A stretch of DNA of 64,000 nucleotides. Origin: Candidatus Electrothrix aarhusensis. GTDB lineage: Bacteria > Desulfobacterota > Desulfobulbia > Desulfobulbales > Desulfobulbaceae. Position numbers and translations under genes: made by a program. The notes beneath the pieces are model-generated. The model did not search any database. It was not told the DNA's origin and worked only from the letters and a program-made list of their open reading frames with translations. Shown one piece after another: positions 32,603 through 42,111 of the stretch (positions are counted from its first letter, which is position 1; each line of letters opens with the position of its first letter). The stretch is from positions 21,124 through 85,123 of the forward strand of contig MTKO01000102.1 in NCBI GenBank assembly GCA_004028505.1, given 5' to 3'.

Positions 32603-34507
32603 TTATTCATAATCCCCAATTACTGCTTTGATAGCCGGAATTCCTTCAGTTGTCAGTGTTGCACCCGTTTTTAAGGCGTTCATCCCAAGCGTGAACAGAG
32701 AGGACTTGTCTGCGGGAGCACATGGCTTTAATGTACCTAACGTGTTAATCTGCGAATCAAGCTTGCGGGTAGCACTCTCCAGAATTTTCCGCCTCTCGTG
32801 GGAATCAAGATCAATGCCCAGTACGAAAAAGTTCGATGCAAAATTCATGAGGGTCCATTCTATATTGCCCAGGATTTCTCCTTCTTTTTGAGTGAAGCAA
32901 TTCCAGTTTTCATAACGTTGCTTCAAGAGTGTGTCCGCTGTAATACGCATTCTTAAGGCGACACCTCGGGCAAGGGCATCAGAAGAAGTATTACCGAACT
33001 GTTTTGCACCGGCAGTGGAAAGGGCTGCTGCCTTTTTGATAACCGCCTTGTTTTCGGTGAAAATCGCTGACCCGAGTTTTACCCCTTCCATGCCCGCTGC
33101 AAAAAACGTTTCATAGGCAAGTGCCTCGTTTTCCAAGAGAGCGGTAATGCGTTTGATAGCAGTATCAACCCTTGCGATCAATTTCCCGTCGTGTCCGGGA
33201 TCAATATCCAAGCCGAACACGGCAAAGTTCGAATTAAAATTGGTCAAGGTGAACTCAAGGTTTTCCAGTTGATACTTCTCCTTTTTCGTTAAGGTATCCC
33301 CGTTATTGTAACGGTATTTGAGCAAGAGGGAGGCCATATTGCGAAATTCTAATCCCATCTTCCTGCTGAGATTATAACCTTCTGGATTTGGATAGTTATA
33401 ATCGTCAAAGTTTATCTCTTCTTTCAGGATGTTCCGGATAGCCTGCACGTCCTCTCCTGTAAGGGCGGCACCCAGGTTTAACACCCGGTTGCCCAGCTCT
33501 ATAATCCGGTTGTAGGAGTCAATGGTATTTTCAGCTACCTGGGATATTGCTGTTATAAAATTCCTGCTTTTAACAAGAACCTGCTCCATGATCTCCTTTG
33601 TCTGCCCCTTGCCCAGTGTAATTCCCAAGCCTCCGAAATTTGAATTATAGTTAAGGAGGATACTCTCTATATTTTGGAGAGTGCTCCGCTGAGATGAGTC
33701 AAGGTGCTCCCAGTTCAGGTAATGAAATCTGAGCATCAGGTCGGATACCCTGCTGAAATTAAAACCGATTGATCGAGCAACTGCGGGATCTGCCATACTC
33801 GTGGACGCATTGTGTTCAGGAGACGCATCATGGCTGTTAACCAAGGAGCTGAGCTGGTCATGGTTGTTGCTTGATATGGCTGCCCCGAACTTTAACGCCC
33901 ATGCGCCAAGCTTCGTTATCTGAGCGGTATCTTCCTGTCGGGAATCGACAGCGGACCGGATATGTTTGCAGACCTTTTCGATCTTGTCAGTAATCCGGTA
34001 ATAGAGAGATGTTGCATCTTTCGAGTAAAGGGAGATGCCCGCGTTTGCACAATCGGTGCAGTAATTAATAAGGGACCATTCAATATTTTCGATATAATAC
34101 TGTTCGTTGTCGTTCAGGTTGGTCCAATTCCTGTGGCGATAACGTACAAGAAGGTCTGAGAGTTTTCTGAAATTGAGACCGATCTGGCGCGACTGATCCC
34201 GAGTGAGGTAGTTTGACTTCGGTTTCGGCAGATCAGGTGATTTCTTGCTGTAGGAGACAAATCCGGTATTGAATGCTATGAACGATGTGTACAGTTCATG
34301 GTCCGCCCTGCCTTGAAAAAGTGTATACCATCCATCAGTCGGTCTGTAGGGTTCGTTGTGCTGATTATGGGAACCCCAAATAAAAATAAAACATTTCGTT
34401 TTTTGTTCAACTGTTGAGAAAATGGCCTTGCAGGAAATCTTTGCCTCTGCTGTCTGACTGGAGTTATCGGACAATAATTTCGAATTAACGGTTGTAACTT
34501 TATCCAT
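32603..34507 (-). CDS. Large cytoplasmic protein with four copies of an unknown helical domain
   Basis: I do not recognise this 634-residue protein. It has no signal peptide or membrane helix. An N-terminal part (residues 1-95) is followed by four repeats of about 115-120 residues (about 107-222, 245-362, 381-495, 512-632). Each repeat shows the same order: (R/K)xRYxNW-like motif, L(E/G)N(I/L)E(W/F) motif, a YxxNF/SNF motif with LG(I/L)xL just after, a helical stretch, and LKxGA(A/T)(L)T. The repeats are clearly diverged from one another. A perfect AAGGAGG lies upstream of the ATG. It stands alone on the minus strand among plus-strand genes. Possible roles such as a scaffold or a binding-repeat protein are guesses. 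Confidence 0.85.
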   Translation of the reverse strand: MDKVTTVNSKLLSDNSSQTAEAKISCKAIFSTVEQKTKCFIFIWGSHNQHNEPYRPTDGWYTLFQGRADHELYTSFIAFNTGFVSYSKKSPDLPKPKSNYLTRDQSRQIGLNFRKLSDLLVRYRHRNWTNLNDNEQYYIENIEWSLINYCTDCANAGISLYSKDATSLYYRITDKIEKVCKHIRSAVDSRQEDTAQITKLGAWALKFGAAISSNNHDQLSSLVNSHDASPEHNASTSMADPAVARSIGFNFSRVSDLMLRFHYLNWEHLDSSQRSTLQNIESILLNYNSNFGGLGITLGKGQTKEIMEQVLVKSRNFITAISQVAENTIDSYNRIIELGNRVLNLGAALTGEDVQAIRNILKEEINFDDYNYPNPEGYNLSRKMGLEFRNMASLLLKYRYNNGDTLTKKEKYQLENLEFTLTNFNSNFAVFGLDIDPGHDGKLIARVDTAIKRITALLENEALAYETFFAAGMEGVKLGSAIFTENKAVIKKAAALSTAGAKQFGNTSSDALARGVALRMRITADTLLKQRYENWNCFTQKEGEILGNIEWTLMNFASNFFVLGIDLDSHERRKILESATRKLDSQINTLGTLKPCAPADKSSLFTLGMNALKTGATLTTEGIPAIKAVIGDYE

Positions 34508-34976
34508 GACTCCTCCTTTTTGAAATATCGGACAACGTCCCCATTCGAAACACCTTGCATCAAGTGAATAACTTGTTCATTTTTTTCTGTCTGCTTTTGC
34601 CTTGCTGTTATCAAGGACTCTGTTTTTAACGAACAGTTTTTTGTTTAAAATTTAGTACCACTTTGTAGGTGGCGTTAAGTTTTTTATATGTCATTTTGTA
34701 ATGATTTTTCAAGTGTTATTTAATATTGATTATTGTTTGACAACAAGAATGGTTAAGGTGAGATAATTACTACTTAAAAAGAAAGGGAGTGCTTATTTTT
34801 GCCGAGAAATAAAAAACACTCTTTTCTCTTGAATTTCCCGAGAAAATGCGATAGTTATCTGTATTTTTCTGCGAGAAGATGAGAACCATCCGCTGAGGAA
34901 TGGATGATGGTCGGTACGGCTCTGGAAACCGAGATCACCCTGAATAATCAGGAGCGCGAGGAAACACGGAAGCGTT
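34508..34976. other. Divergent intergenic region
   Basis: AT-rich 470-bp gap between the four-repeat gene (-) and the acidic protein gene (+). Apart from the minus-strand promoter candidate and the ribosome-binding site for the repeat gene (34513-34519), I see no gene, RNA or clear repeat. Confidence 0.5.
34683..34712 (-). promoter_or_regulatory. Likely promoter of the four-repeat protein gene
   Basis: On the minus strand TTGAAA (34712-34707), 18-bp spacer, TATAAA (34688-34683). It lies about 175 bp upstream of the start codon in an AT-rich region, implying a long leader. Confidence 0.45.
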
Positions 34977-35570
34977 ATGGCAAAGGATGATGAAAAAGAC
35001 AGAAAGGCCCGGATTGAGAACCTACAGAGAAAGATTGAAGAAATGACGGGAGAGAAACCCATTTCATTCGGCTCCGGGAGATGTTCGCCAGAACTGAAAG
35101 AAAAATTCTGGGAGTATGTGCTCGCTTTTGAGGAGGGACAGCACTCCCCGCTCTTTGATACACTGGTCAATGGCGGTCTGAGTTTGCCAACACCCGATGA
35201 GTTAGCTGATCAAGATCTCGAAAAAAAGTTATGGGAAATTATTTATGCCTTGGCATTGCTCGGAGTTTTTTTGCATAACACAGATCATCTCAATGATCGC
35301 GAACTCTATGAGGACTTATGGCAGGATGTTTTACGGGAAGACTATTTTATTCAACCGGCTAACAAGGATTATGCCTGTCATCTTGACATGATCGGCAGTG
35401 GGAGTGAAGAAGATCTCCTCATTTTTCTGCAATATTACGCAGACGAAGGAGAGCGGGAATGGTGGAAGAACGAGTATCCGCAAGATGATTTTCCGGCTCC
35501 TGAGCCAACGCCCTATGATCGTGACCGTCATTTACCCAAACGAGAAGAATGGGAAGAAGGCCAGTGTTAG
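34977..35570 (+). CDS. Uncharacterised acidic protein
   Basis: A 197-residue cytoplasmic protein, rich in Asp, Glu and Trp, with no signal peptide. Recognisable segments are IENLQRKIEEMTGE, CSPELKEKFWEYVLAFE, LPTPDEL, LGVFLHNTDHLNDRELYEDL (His-x2-Asp-rich), HLDMIGSGSEEDLLIFLQYY and PYDRDRHLP near the end. The pattern looks like a conserved family of unknown function that I have seen in cyanobacteria and delta-proteobacteria, but I cannot name it. Its end overlaps the possible start of the MscS gene by 22 bp, so the two are likely co-transcribed. Confidence 0.75.
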   Translation: MAKDDEKDRKARIENLQRKIEEMTGEKPISFGSGRCSPELKEKFWEYVLAFEEGQHSPLFDTLVNGGLSLPTPDELADQDLEKKLWEIIYALALLGVFLHNTDHLNDRELYEDLWQDVLREDYFIQPANKDYACHLDMIGSGSEEDLLIFLQYYADEGEREWWKNEYPQDDFPAPEPTPYDRDRHLPKREEWEEGQC

Positions 35571-37006
35571 AAAAAAAGAGAAAGCAAAAAATTTCTGTAA
35601 CCGTTTCTCGCCGTCTCCTCCTGCAATGGCTTTTGATCGTGCTGTTTCTCGTTGGGAGCGTCTTTTCAGCAGCAGCCGAAGAAGGCTTGTCCGCTGCGGA
35701 AGAGGTCAAGGAAACGTCCGTTATTGAGACCGTCAGCAAAAAGGGTGACGATGATAAAATCAAACAGCGGGCCGAGGCGATTTTTGCGGAGATTCCCGGC
35801 TTGGAGAAAGTGGTTGTGTCGGTTTCAGAAGGGGTTGTGACGCTTTCCGGACCGGTTGCCAACGAGGAGGCAGCCCAGCGTGCCTTTAATTTGGCCAACC
35901 GCCTTTCAAGTGTTGTGATTGTTCAGGACAAGATTGAGCGCACCCTGAATCTTCAGGACAATCTCAAGCCAAAGGCAGCCGAGTACGCAGACAAAGCCAA
36001 CCGTTTTGTCAAATCGCTTCCTTTGATCCTGACCGCCCTTGGCATTTCTGGGTTGATTATGCTCGCAGGTTTCCTCATCGCACGATTTTCCCTTTTGTGG
36101 GAGAAAATAACTCCGAATCAGTTCCTTGCGGAAATTGTGGCCCAAATCATTCGGATAGTTTTTATTTGCGGCGCAGTGCTGACAGCCATGCATTTACTGG
36201 GGGCAAGCCGGATGATCGGCACGCTGCTGGGTGGGGCCGGGGTTGTCGGCTTTGCTGTGGGTTTTGCCGTAAAAGATACCATCGAGAATTATATCGCAAG
36301 TGTCATGCTGAGTCTCCGACAGCCCTTTCGCCCCAAGGATTTTGTCTCCATCGACAACCACGAAGGCGTGGTTATTCGGTTGACCTCCAGGGCTACTATC
36401 CTGATGACAAGCGACGGTAATCATTTACGAATACCGAACGCCGTGGTGTTCAAGGCGATTATTCTTAATTACACCACCAATCCCGAGCGGCGCTTTGATT
36501 TTACCTTGGGGGTAGGCGTCAATGATGACCCGGTTGCAGCAACCGAGGCCGGTGTTGAGGCCATCGCTAGCCTGCCCTTTATCCTGGACTCGCCCCGGCC
36601 CGGTTCTTTTGTTGAAATGATGGGAGATTCGAATATTGTCATTCGCTTTATGGGGTGGATCAACCAGCAGGAAACAGACTTTCTCAAGGCGAGGAGCTAT
36701 GCCATGCAGAAGGCAAGAGAAGTGCTTGCAGAGCAAGGTTTCTCACTGCCCGTGCCGAGGTATAACCTGCGTTTTGATGATGGGCTGCTGCCCTTTCAGA
36801 CGTTGAAGCCGAGGCTGGAGGCAGAGGCGGATAAGGAACAACCCGCACCAAGGGGACATGTTGCAGCTGTTGAAAATATCGAAGATGTGGAAGACGTCGA
36901 AGAAATGGACGTGAGCCCTGAACAGCACCTTCAGGAAAAGGTGGAGGATGAGCGGCAGGCAACACAGGAAGAGGATTTGCTCAATGAGGATAGCCCTAAA
37001 GAGTAG
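35549..37006 (+). CDS. MscS-family mechanosensitive channel with periplasmic BON domain
   Basis: Small-conductance mechanosensitive channel. It has 485 residues from ATG 35549; GTG 35564, with AGAAGG upstream, is another possible start. Order: a membrane/signal segment (about 22-42), a BON domain (about 68-132: KQRAEAIFAEIPGLEKVVVS, VTLSGPVANEEAAQRA), two membrane helices (about 165-187 and 205-225), the pore helix with the glycine/alanine-rich GGAGVVGFAVGFAVKD, then the MscS beta domain (RPFRPKDFVSI) and the mixed C-terminal domain. The acidic tail (EDVEDVEEMD) is unusual. The BON domain could bind lipid or the cell wall. Confidence 0.88.
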   Translation: MGRRPVLEKKRKQKISVTVSRRLLLQWLLIVLFLVGSVFSAAAEEGLSAAEEVKETSVIETVSKKGDDDKIKQRAEAIFAEIPGLEKVVVSVSEGVVTLSGPVANEEAAQRAFNLANRLSSVVIVQDKIERTLNLQDNLKPKAAEYADKANRFVKSLPLILTALGISGLIMLAGFLIARFSLLWEKITPNQFLAEIVAQIIRIVFICGAVLTAMHLLGASRMIGTLLGGAGVVGFAVGFAVKDTIENYIASVMLSLRQPFRPKDFVSIDNHEGVVIRLTSRATILMTSDGNHLRIPNAVVFKAIILNYTTNPERRFDFTLGVGVNDDPVAATEAGVEAIASLPFILDSPRPGSFVEMMGDSNIVIRFMGWINQQETDFLKARSYAMQKAREVLAEQGFSLPVPRYNLRFDDGLLPFQTLKPRLEAEADKEQPAPRGHVAAVENIEDVEDVEEMDVSPEQHLQEKVEDERQATQEEDLLNEDSPKE

Positions 37007-37086
37007 AGGGCGAGCAGGGCAGCAGCTTGAAGTAATTATGAAAATAATTTTAGATCGTTTTGAAAACGACTTGATAACGAGGCAGT

Positions 37087-38256
37087 ATGGGTGCATTAAA
37101 TTTTTCTCCACAAAAAGCGAAACTCAAGGTAACTGGTTGTCTCTTTCTCTTCTTGATATTGTTCTCCGCCAGTGCCTGTGACAAGCCCGCTTACGGAACG
37201 ATTGACGGCAGTGCTGGTTCAAAGCTCCTCCCCGAGAGCTTTGGAACCTTTCATGAGCCCTGGGCCATGACCTTTCTCCCGGATGGGAACCTCCTGATAA
37301 CTGAAAAATCAGGAACCTTGGTCCTCTTTCGCATGGATGATCGTTCCAAGATACCGATTGAGGGCGTACCCAAGGTAGCTTACGGAGGACAGGGTGGTTT
37401 GGGTGATGTAATTCTGCATCCTCACTACAAGGAGAACAACTTGATATATCTCTCGTATGCTGAGGAGGATACATCTGGAAACAGAGGGGCTGCGGTTGCT
37501 CGGGCTCGATTTCTCCCGACATCAAGCAATCCCAAACTGGAAAATTTTGAGGTTATCTGGCGGCAACAGCCCAAAGTATCAGGCAAGGGGCATTACGCAC
37601 ATCGATTGGCATTCAGCCCAGATGGCAAGCTCTTTATCACTTCCGGTGACCGACAAAAGCAGAAGCCAGCGCAGAGCTGGACGCAAAATCTTGGCAAGGT
37701 GATCAGGATCAATGCAGACGGATCAGTGCCACCTGATAATCCGTTTCAGGATACAGGGGAACTTGCCAAAACGTTTTGGACTCTCGGGCATCGCAATCTT
37801 CTTGGTATTGCGTTCGACAAACAGGGGCAACTGTGGACCCATGAAATGGGGCCCAGGCACGGTGATGAATTTAACCTGATTATTGCTGGCGATAATTACG
37901 GCTGGCCTCTTGTCTCATGGGGTGATCAATACTCTGGTTTTTCTATTCCTGATCATGATACGCGTCCGGAATTCCATGCACCTGAGGTTTACTGGGTACC
38001 AACCGTTGCGCCTTCGGGTCTGATAATATACTCGGGCTCTCTGTTTCCACAGTGGCGGGGTAACGCTTTTCTTGGCGGGTTGCGATCGAAATCACTGGTA
38101 CGAATCAAGATTGAAGGTGATCAGGCAAAGGAGGTCGAGCGTTTTGATATGGGAGAGCGGATCCGAGAGGTTGAGCAGGGACCAGACGGGGCAATATGGG
38201 TTTTGGAGGATGGAAAAGGGGGGCGTTTGCTTCGGTTGAGCCCTGGCTCCAAGTAG
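37087..38256 (+). CDS. PQQ-dependent aldose sugar dehydrogenase-like lipoprotein
   Basis: Soluble beta-propeller dehydrogenase family (YliI/Asd-like, glucose/sorbosone dehydrogenase fold), 389 residues. The N-terminus has a lipoprotein signal, with lipobox LFSASAC and Cys at about residue 31, so it should be anchored in a membrane facing the periplasm. Family motifs: [64 protein letters not shown] and [13 protein letters not shown]. It is not possible to say whether PQQ is made by this organism. It follows the MscS gene by 80 bp and may share its transcript. Confidence 0.88.
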   Translation: MGALNFSPQKAKLKVTGCLFLFLILFSASACDKPAYGTIDGSAGSKLLPESFGTFHEPWAMTFLPDGNLLITEKSGTLVLFRMDDRSKIPIEGVPKVAYGGQGGLGDVILHPHYKENNLIYLSYAEEDTSGNRGAAVARARFLPTSSNPKLENFEVIWRQQPKVSGKGHYAHRLAFSPDGKLFITSGDRQKQKPAQSWTQNLGKVIRINADGSVPPDNPFQDTGELAKTFWTLGHRNLLGIAFDKQGQLWTHEMGPRHGDEFNLIIAGDNYGWPLVSWGDQYSGFSIPDHDTRPEFHAPEVYWVPTVAPSGLIIYSGSLFPQWRGNAFLGGLRSKSLVRIKIEGDQAKEVERFDMGERIREVEQGPDGAIWVLEDGKGGRLLRLSPGSK

Positions 38257-38329
38257 ATCTGCTTGAGTGCAACGAAAGCGGACAACGTGTTATAGGTCTC
38301 CCGGTGAAACTGTTTGTCTCTGCTAATAG

Positions 38330-38349
38330 CCCGGTGATTTATCACCGGG
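38330..38349 (+). terminator. Hairpin after the dehydrogenase gene
   Basis: CCCGGTGAT-TT-ATCACCGGG, a perfect 9-bp stem about 75 bp after the stop codon. The T tract is poor (TAAGTTT), so termination would be weak or factor-assisted. Confidence 0.5.
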
Positions 38350-38415
38350 TAAGTTTACACCGTCATTCCAACCCACCTTTTTTACCCTTCCAACCGTATT
38401 TTCCCCTAGATTGAC

Positions 38416-38444
38416 TTGCTGTAATGTATTGTATGTGGTATTAA
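38416..38444 (+). promoter_or_regulatory. Possible rpsB promoter
   Basis: TTGCTG (38416-38421), 17-bp spacer, TATTAA (38439-38444) with TG two bases before the -10 hexamer (extended -10). TTGACT at 38411 is an alternative -35. The leader would be about 150 nt. Confidence 0.45.
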
Positions 38445-38599
38445 GAAAAATTTGTCTCTTATCATGCTGTGGGGCGAAGTCCCTCAGCAAAACTACACAC
38501 ACTCCGATATATGTCCTTTGGTGTTTCTGATCAAGTACTCAGGTACTGACAGGGATCGGCAGCAGGAGTGGAGGTATAACCAAAAACGTGGAGAAGAAA

Positions 38600-39382
38600 A
38601 TGGCACCAAAAGTAACTATGCGGGAAATGCTTGAGGCAGGTCTGCATTTCGGACACCAGACAAGACGCTGGAATCCGAAAATGAAACCGTATATCTACGG
38701 ACCGCGTAACGGCATCTACATCATCAACCTTGATGCGACCATGAAGATGTTCCGTACAGCATACAGCTATATTCAAAATGCTGTTGCTGATGGCGGAAGC
38801 ATTATGTTTGTCGGAACAAAGCGTCAGGCCCAGGCCATCATGAAAGAGCAGGCTGTTCGTTGTGGGATGTACTATGTCAATCATCGTTGGCTCGGTGGTA
38901 TGATGACCAACTTTCAGACCGTGAAGAATTCCGTGGATCGTCTGAAAGCTATTGAGGCCATGCAGGAAGACGGCAGCATCAATCGTTTTCCGAAAAAAGA
39001 AATCCTCAAGATGGAAAAAGAGCGTATTAAGCTTGAGCGCAATGTCGGTGGAATCAAGAACATGCGCAAACTGCCTGACGTCCTTTTTGTTATTGATCCC
39101 CGCAAGGAAGAGATTGCTATTAGCGAGGCGCAAAAACTGAATATTCCGGTTGTAGCCCTTACGGATACCAACTGTAGCCCTGACGGTATTCAGCATCTTA
39201 TTCCTGGTAATGATGATGCGATCCGTGCGATCCGCCTGATTACCACGCAGATTGCCAATGCAGTTCTGGAAGGAAAAGGCGATGCAGGCGAAGAGGTCGG
39301 TGATCTTGATGCTATGGAAGCTGCAATGACCGGTGAGCAGGCTGCTGAAGGTACCGCTGCTGAGCAGGTTCAGCAGGCATAA
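38600..39382 (+). CDS. rpsB: 30S ribosomal protein S2
   Basis: uS2, 260 residues, needed to bind S1 to the 30S subunit. ATG 38600 is chosen over the in-frame GTG 38588 because it gives the usual [20 protein letters not shown] start and GGAGAA lies just upstream. Other landmarks are [20 protein letters not shown] and [24 protein letters not shown]-terminal Glu/Ala-rich tail is normal for the family. It leads rpsB-tsf-pyrH. Confidence 0.96.
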   Translation: MAPKVTMREMLEAGLHFGHQTRRWNPKMKPYIYGPRNGIYIINLDATMKMFRTAYSYIQNAVADGGSIMFVGTKRQAQAIMKEQAVRCGMYYVNHRWLGGMMTNFQTVKNSVDRLKAIEAMQEDGSINRFPKKEILKMEKERIKLERNVGGIKNMRKLPDVLFVIDPRKEEIAISEAQKLNIPVVALTDTNCSPDGIQHLIPGNDDAIRAIRLITTQIANAVLEGKGDAGEEVGDLDAMEAAMTGEQAAEGTAAEQVQQA

Positions 39383-39466
39383 CATCTGAGCGTCCGCAGG
39401 TAAACAACCGTTCATCGTTGTTTTGAAATACAAGATGTTGATATGATGTGGATGCAATGTGAAAAA

Positions 39467-39491
39467 GAAGGGGCTGAGAAGCCCCTTCTTT
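39467..39491 (+). terminator. Hairpin between rpsB and tsf, terminator or attenuator
   Basis: GAAGGGGCT-GAGA-AGCCCCTTC, a 9-bp stem followed by TTTCG. It lies 85 bp after rpsB. E. coli has a partial terminator in the same gap, so it may set rpsB to tsf expression ratios. Confidence 0.6.
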
Positions 39492-39614
39492 CGTCCTGAA
39501 CCAGCGTCCACACCAGTGCAGTGCGCGGGGATCATCGGGAGAGATTACGTTGATAAAAATATATTGCCGGGAAAAAATCCTGGAAGAAAACCGTTGTAGC
39601 TAAAGGAGAAGACA

Positions 39615-40207
39615 GTGAAAATTACCAGCCAGATGGTCAAAGAATTACGGCAAAAGACCAATGCAGGATGATGGACTGCAAGCGGGCCTTAGAAGAGACA
39701 GAAGGTGACATGGAAAAATCCGTGGATCTTCTGCGCCAGAAGGGGCTTGCTGTTGCAGCAAAACGCGCGGATCGAGCCACCTCTGAAGGGACTGTTGAGA
39801 CGTATATCCATGCGGGCGGCAAGCTCGGTGTTATGGTTGAGGTTGGTTGCGAGACTGATTTCGTTGCCAAGACCGATGATTTCTTAACTTTTGCCAAGGA
39901 CGTTGCCATGCACATCGCCGCTGCTGGCCCTTTGTCCGTTACCCGTGACGAAGTGCCCCAGGATCTGATTGATCGCGAGCGCGATATCTATGTTAATCAG
40001 GCCAAGGAAGCCGGTAAACCCGATAATATTATTGATAAGATTGTTACCGGCAAGGTTGATAAATATGTTGCCGAGAACTGTCTGATGGAGCAGAAGTTCA
40101 TCAAGAACCCGGATCTGACGGTTCAGGATATGCTCAATGAGCTGATCGCCAAAATGGGCGAGAACATCTCTGTGAAGCGGTTTGCTCGTTACCAGCTCGG
40201 CGCATAA
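39615..40207 (+). CDS. tsf: Elongation factor Ts (single-base frameshift)
   Basis: Nucleotide-exchange factor for EF-Tu. GTG 39615 follows AAAGGAGAA and gives MKITSQMVKELRQKTNAG, the family start. The frame then breaks at about 39667. One added base restores MMDCKRALEETEGDMEKSVD and the rest to TAA 40205-40207. The restored length is 197 residues, the short EF-Ts form. GVMVEVGCETDFVAKTDDF, the EF-Tu contact TDFV motif, is intact. The gap is probably a base-calling error in gg. Confidence 0.93.
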
Positions 40208-40226
40208 TTTGTATTATTTGCAAAGG

Positions 40227-40284
40227 TTGCATTTGCATTTGCATTTGCATTTGCATTTGCATTTGCATTTGCATTTGCATTTGC
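40227..40284. repeat. Hexanucleotide tandem repeat (ATTTGC)x9
   Basis: Nine perfect copies of ATTTGC at 40231-40284, preceded by TTGC at 40227-40230. It lies 20 bp after tsf and 164 bp before the pyrH start. No imperfect unit is present, so it is young or kept homogeneous. The reading frames across it code only for dipeptide repeats and are not real genes. Confidence 0.97.
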
Positions 40285-40448
40285 GACGCTGAGTTTTCGG
40301 TTGCCGGACAAAGGGGTACCGGCAACCGTTCGGGTCTGCGGACTCGATTTCCCCTCCACCCTGTTTCCAAGCCGCAGTGTTATGGAATATCTGGAATATC
40401 CGACCCTGCCGCTCAATGCATAAATTTCCTGCCAGCGGAGGCGTATCC

Positions 40449-41156
40449 ATGCAGTTTCGAAGAATTCTCCTTAAAATAAGCGGTGAGGCCCTGATGGGCG
40501 ATGGTGCCTACGGTATCAGCCCGGACATGATTACTTTTGTGGCCCTGGAAATTAAAAAAATTCAGGAGCAGGGGGCACAGGTCGGCTTGGTGATCGGAGC
40601 CGGTAATATTTTTCGCGGAGTGGCTGGTGCTGCTGGCGGAATGAATAGAGCTGCTGCCGATAATATGGGAATGTTAGCCACGGTCTTAAACGCCCTTGCT
40701 ATGCAGGATGGTCTGGAGCAAATAGGTGTCGCCTGTCGGGTGATGTCGGCCATTACCATGCGCAATGTCTGTGAACCCTATGTTCGCCTTCAGGCTATTG
40801 AGCATCTGGAGAAGGGCAGGGTGGTTATCTTTGCTGCTGGCACGGGGAACCCCTATTTTACCACAGATACCGGTGGCGTGCTCCGGGCCTTGGAGATTGA
40901 GGCCGATGTGATGATGAAGGCCACCCGAGTAGACGGGGTTTATGACCGTGATCCAGAAAAAGACAGCAACGCGGTCCGCTTTGATCGCCTGACCTACACC
41001 AAGGTTCTGCAAAATGAACTGCGGGTTATGGATGCAGCTGGTATTTCTCTTGCTCGGGATAATAACTTGCCTGTCCTGGTTTTTAATATGAAGCAGGAAG
41101 GTAATATTGTCCGGGCCGCCGCAGGGGAAGATGTGGGCACCCTGATTACTGCCTGA
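40449..41156 (+). CDS. pyrH: UMP kinase
   Basis: Hexameric bacterial UMP kinase (amino acid kinase fold) that makes UDP for RNA and wall synthesis. ATG 40449 follows GCGGAGG and gives MQFRRILLKISGEALMGDG; the open frame upstream (from 40377) is discounted. It has 235 residues. Landmarks are KISGEAL, VIGAGNIFRG, GTGNPYFTTDTG and KATRVDGVYDRDPEKD. It follows rpsB-tsf, the standard order, though the microsatellite separates it from tsf. Confidence 0.96.
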   Translation: MQFRRILLKISGEALMGDGAYGISPDMITFVALEIKKIQEQGAQVGLVIGAGNIFRGVAGAAGGMNRAAADNMGMLATVLNALAMQDGLEQIGVACRVMSAITMRNVCEPYVRLQAIEHLEKGRVVIFAAGTGNPYFTTDTGGVLRALEIEADVMMKATRVDGVYDRDPEKDSNAVRFDRLTYTKVLQNELRVMDAAGISLARDNNLPVLVFNMKQEGNIVRAAAGEDVGTLITA

Positions 41157-41170
41157 TTCAGTCGTTGTTG

Positions 41171-41200
41171 TAGTAGGGGGCACGGCATGCCGTGCCCTTA
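41171..41200. repeat. Palindromic intergenic repeat (GTAGGGGGC type)
   Basis: GTAGGGGGCACGGCATGCCGTGCCCTTAC contains a perfect 20-bp palindrome at 41178-41197. It lies between the convergent pyrH and hydrolase genes. A close relative is at 56184-56208 and a longer related inverted pair at 51482-51558. Confidence 0.85.
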
Positions 41201-41212
41201 CCTGCCTCACCC

Positions 41213-42050
41213 CTATTCCGCAAGACAATCCGCGATTGTACTTCCCATCTCTCCCCGCTCTTTGTTGGTTTCCCCCATTGTAATAAACCGTCCAGGCTGA
41301 TCCTGGCGGGCCAGTTCCAGCTGAAGGCCGGGTCAAGATGGCCGATTTCCTGACGAACCTGGGCCGTGACCAGATCAGGATGATTATTGGTCTCACTGAG
41401 ATGGGCCAGCACCACATGTTGTACCTCTTGAACCTCTGTTGTACAGAGTTCAGCAAGAAAAGCAGTGGCCTCGTTATTGGCCAGATGTCCTTGGTTGGAG
41501 CGGACCCGTTGCTTGATATACATGGGATAGGGGCCGTTCAGGAGCATGTCCGGGTCATAATTAGATTCCAAGATCAGGGCCTGACACTGAAAAAGTCGCT
41601 GGCGAATTAATGTGGTGATTTTGCCCGTATCAGTGCAGTAGGCCACGGAATGGGTACCGTCTGAGACCAGAAAACCCACCGGATCTGCCGTGTCGTGCGA
41701 GATGCGGAAGGGGTGGATGTGTAGATCATCCAGAGCAAAGCCGGTGCCGGTTTCAAATTCACATCCTTGATGCAGCTTTTTCACTCGTGCTTCTGCTGCT
41801 TGATGGGTCGCAGGATTGGCATAAACCGGCAGATCGTAACGCCGGGACAGCACACCGACCCCGCAACATGATCGCCGTGCTCATGGGTGATCAGAACAGC
41901 GTTCAGATCCTGGGGGGAGCGGTCGATCAGAGCCATGCGGCGGCTGATCTCCTTGCCTGAGAAGCCAGCGTCGATAAGGATACGGGTCGAGCCGGACTCA
42001 ATAAGGGTGCAGTTCCCCTTTGAGCCTGAACCGAGAACACAGAATTTCAT
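41213..42050 (-). CDS. YycJ/WalJ-like MBL-fold metallo-hydrolase (two single-base frameshifts)
   Basis: Metallo-beta-lactamase-fold hydrolase of the YycJ group (related proteins have nuclease activity). MKFCVLGSGSKGNCTLIES, ILIDAGFSGKEI and the metal site THEHGDH are seen at the N-terminus, with later ligands in FRISHDTADPVG and CTDTGK. Two bases are missing. At 41859-41862 a run of C needs one more, restoring HVAGVGVLSRRYDLPVYANP. At 41272-41276 another C run needs one, restoring QWGETNKERGEMGSTIADCL-AE and TAG at 41213-41215. Without the second fix the frame reads through the palindromic repeat to 41158. The restored protein has 279 residues. Confidence 0.88.
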
Positions 42051-42111
42051 GGGTAGATCAGAGCTGGGAAGGATTGTTTTATAGATAACGTATCTTGACG
42101 CATCAATTCTC

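Larger units (their letters stand above)
38257..38599. other. Intergenic region upstream of rpsB
   Basis: A 343-bp gap. It holds the hairpin at 38330-38349 and the promoter candidate at 38416-38444, and the 150-bp remainder would be the rpsB leader. No open frame here looks like a gene. Confidence 0.5.

Noticed and set aside
38452..38634. 60-codon frame upstream of rpsB
   Set aside because: It overlaps the rpsB start in another frame, has no ribosome-binding site and no recognisable product.
40134..40450. Three overlapping minus-strand frames through the hexamer array
   Set aside because: They encode only dipeptide runs (Gln-Met, Ala-Asn, Lys-Cys) from the microsatellite and flanking noncoding sequence.
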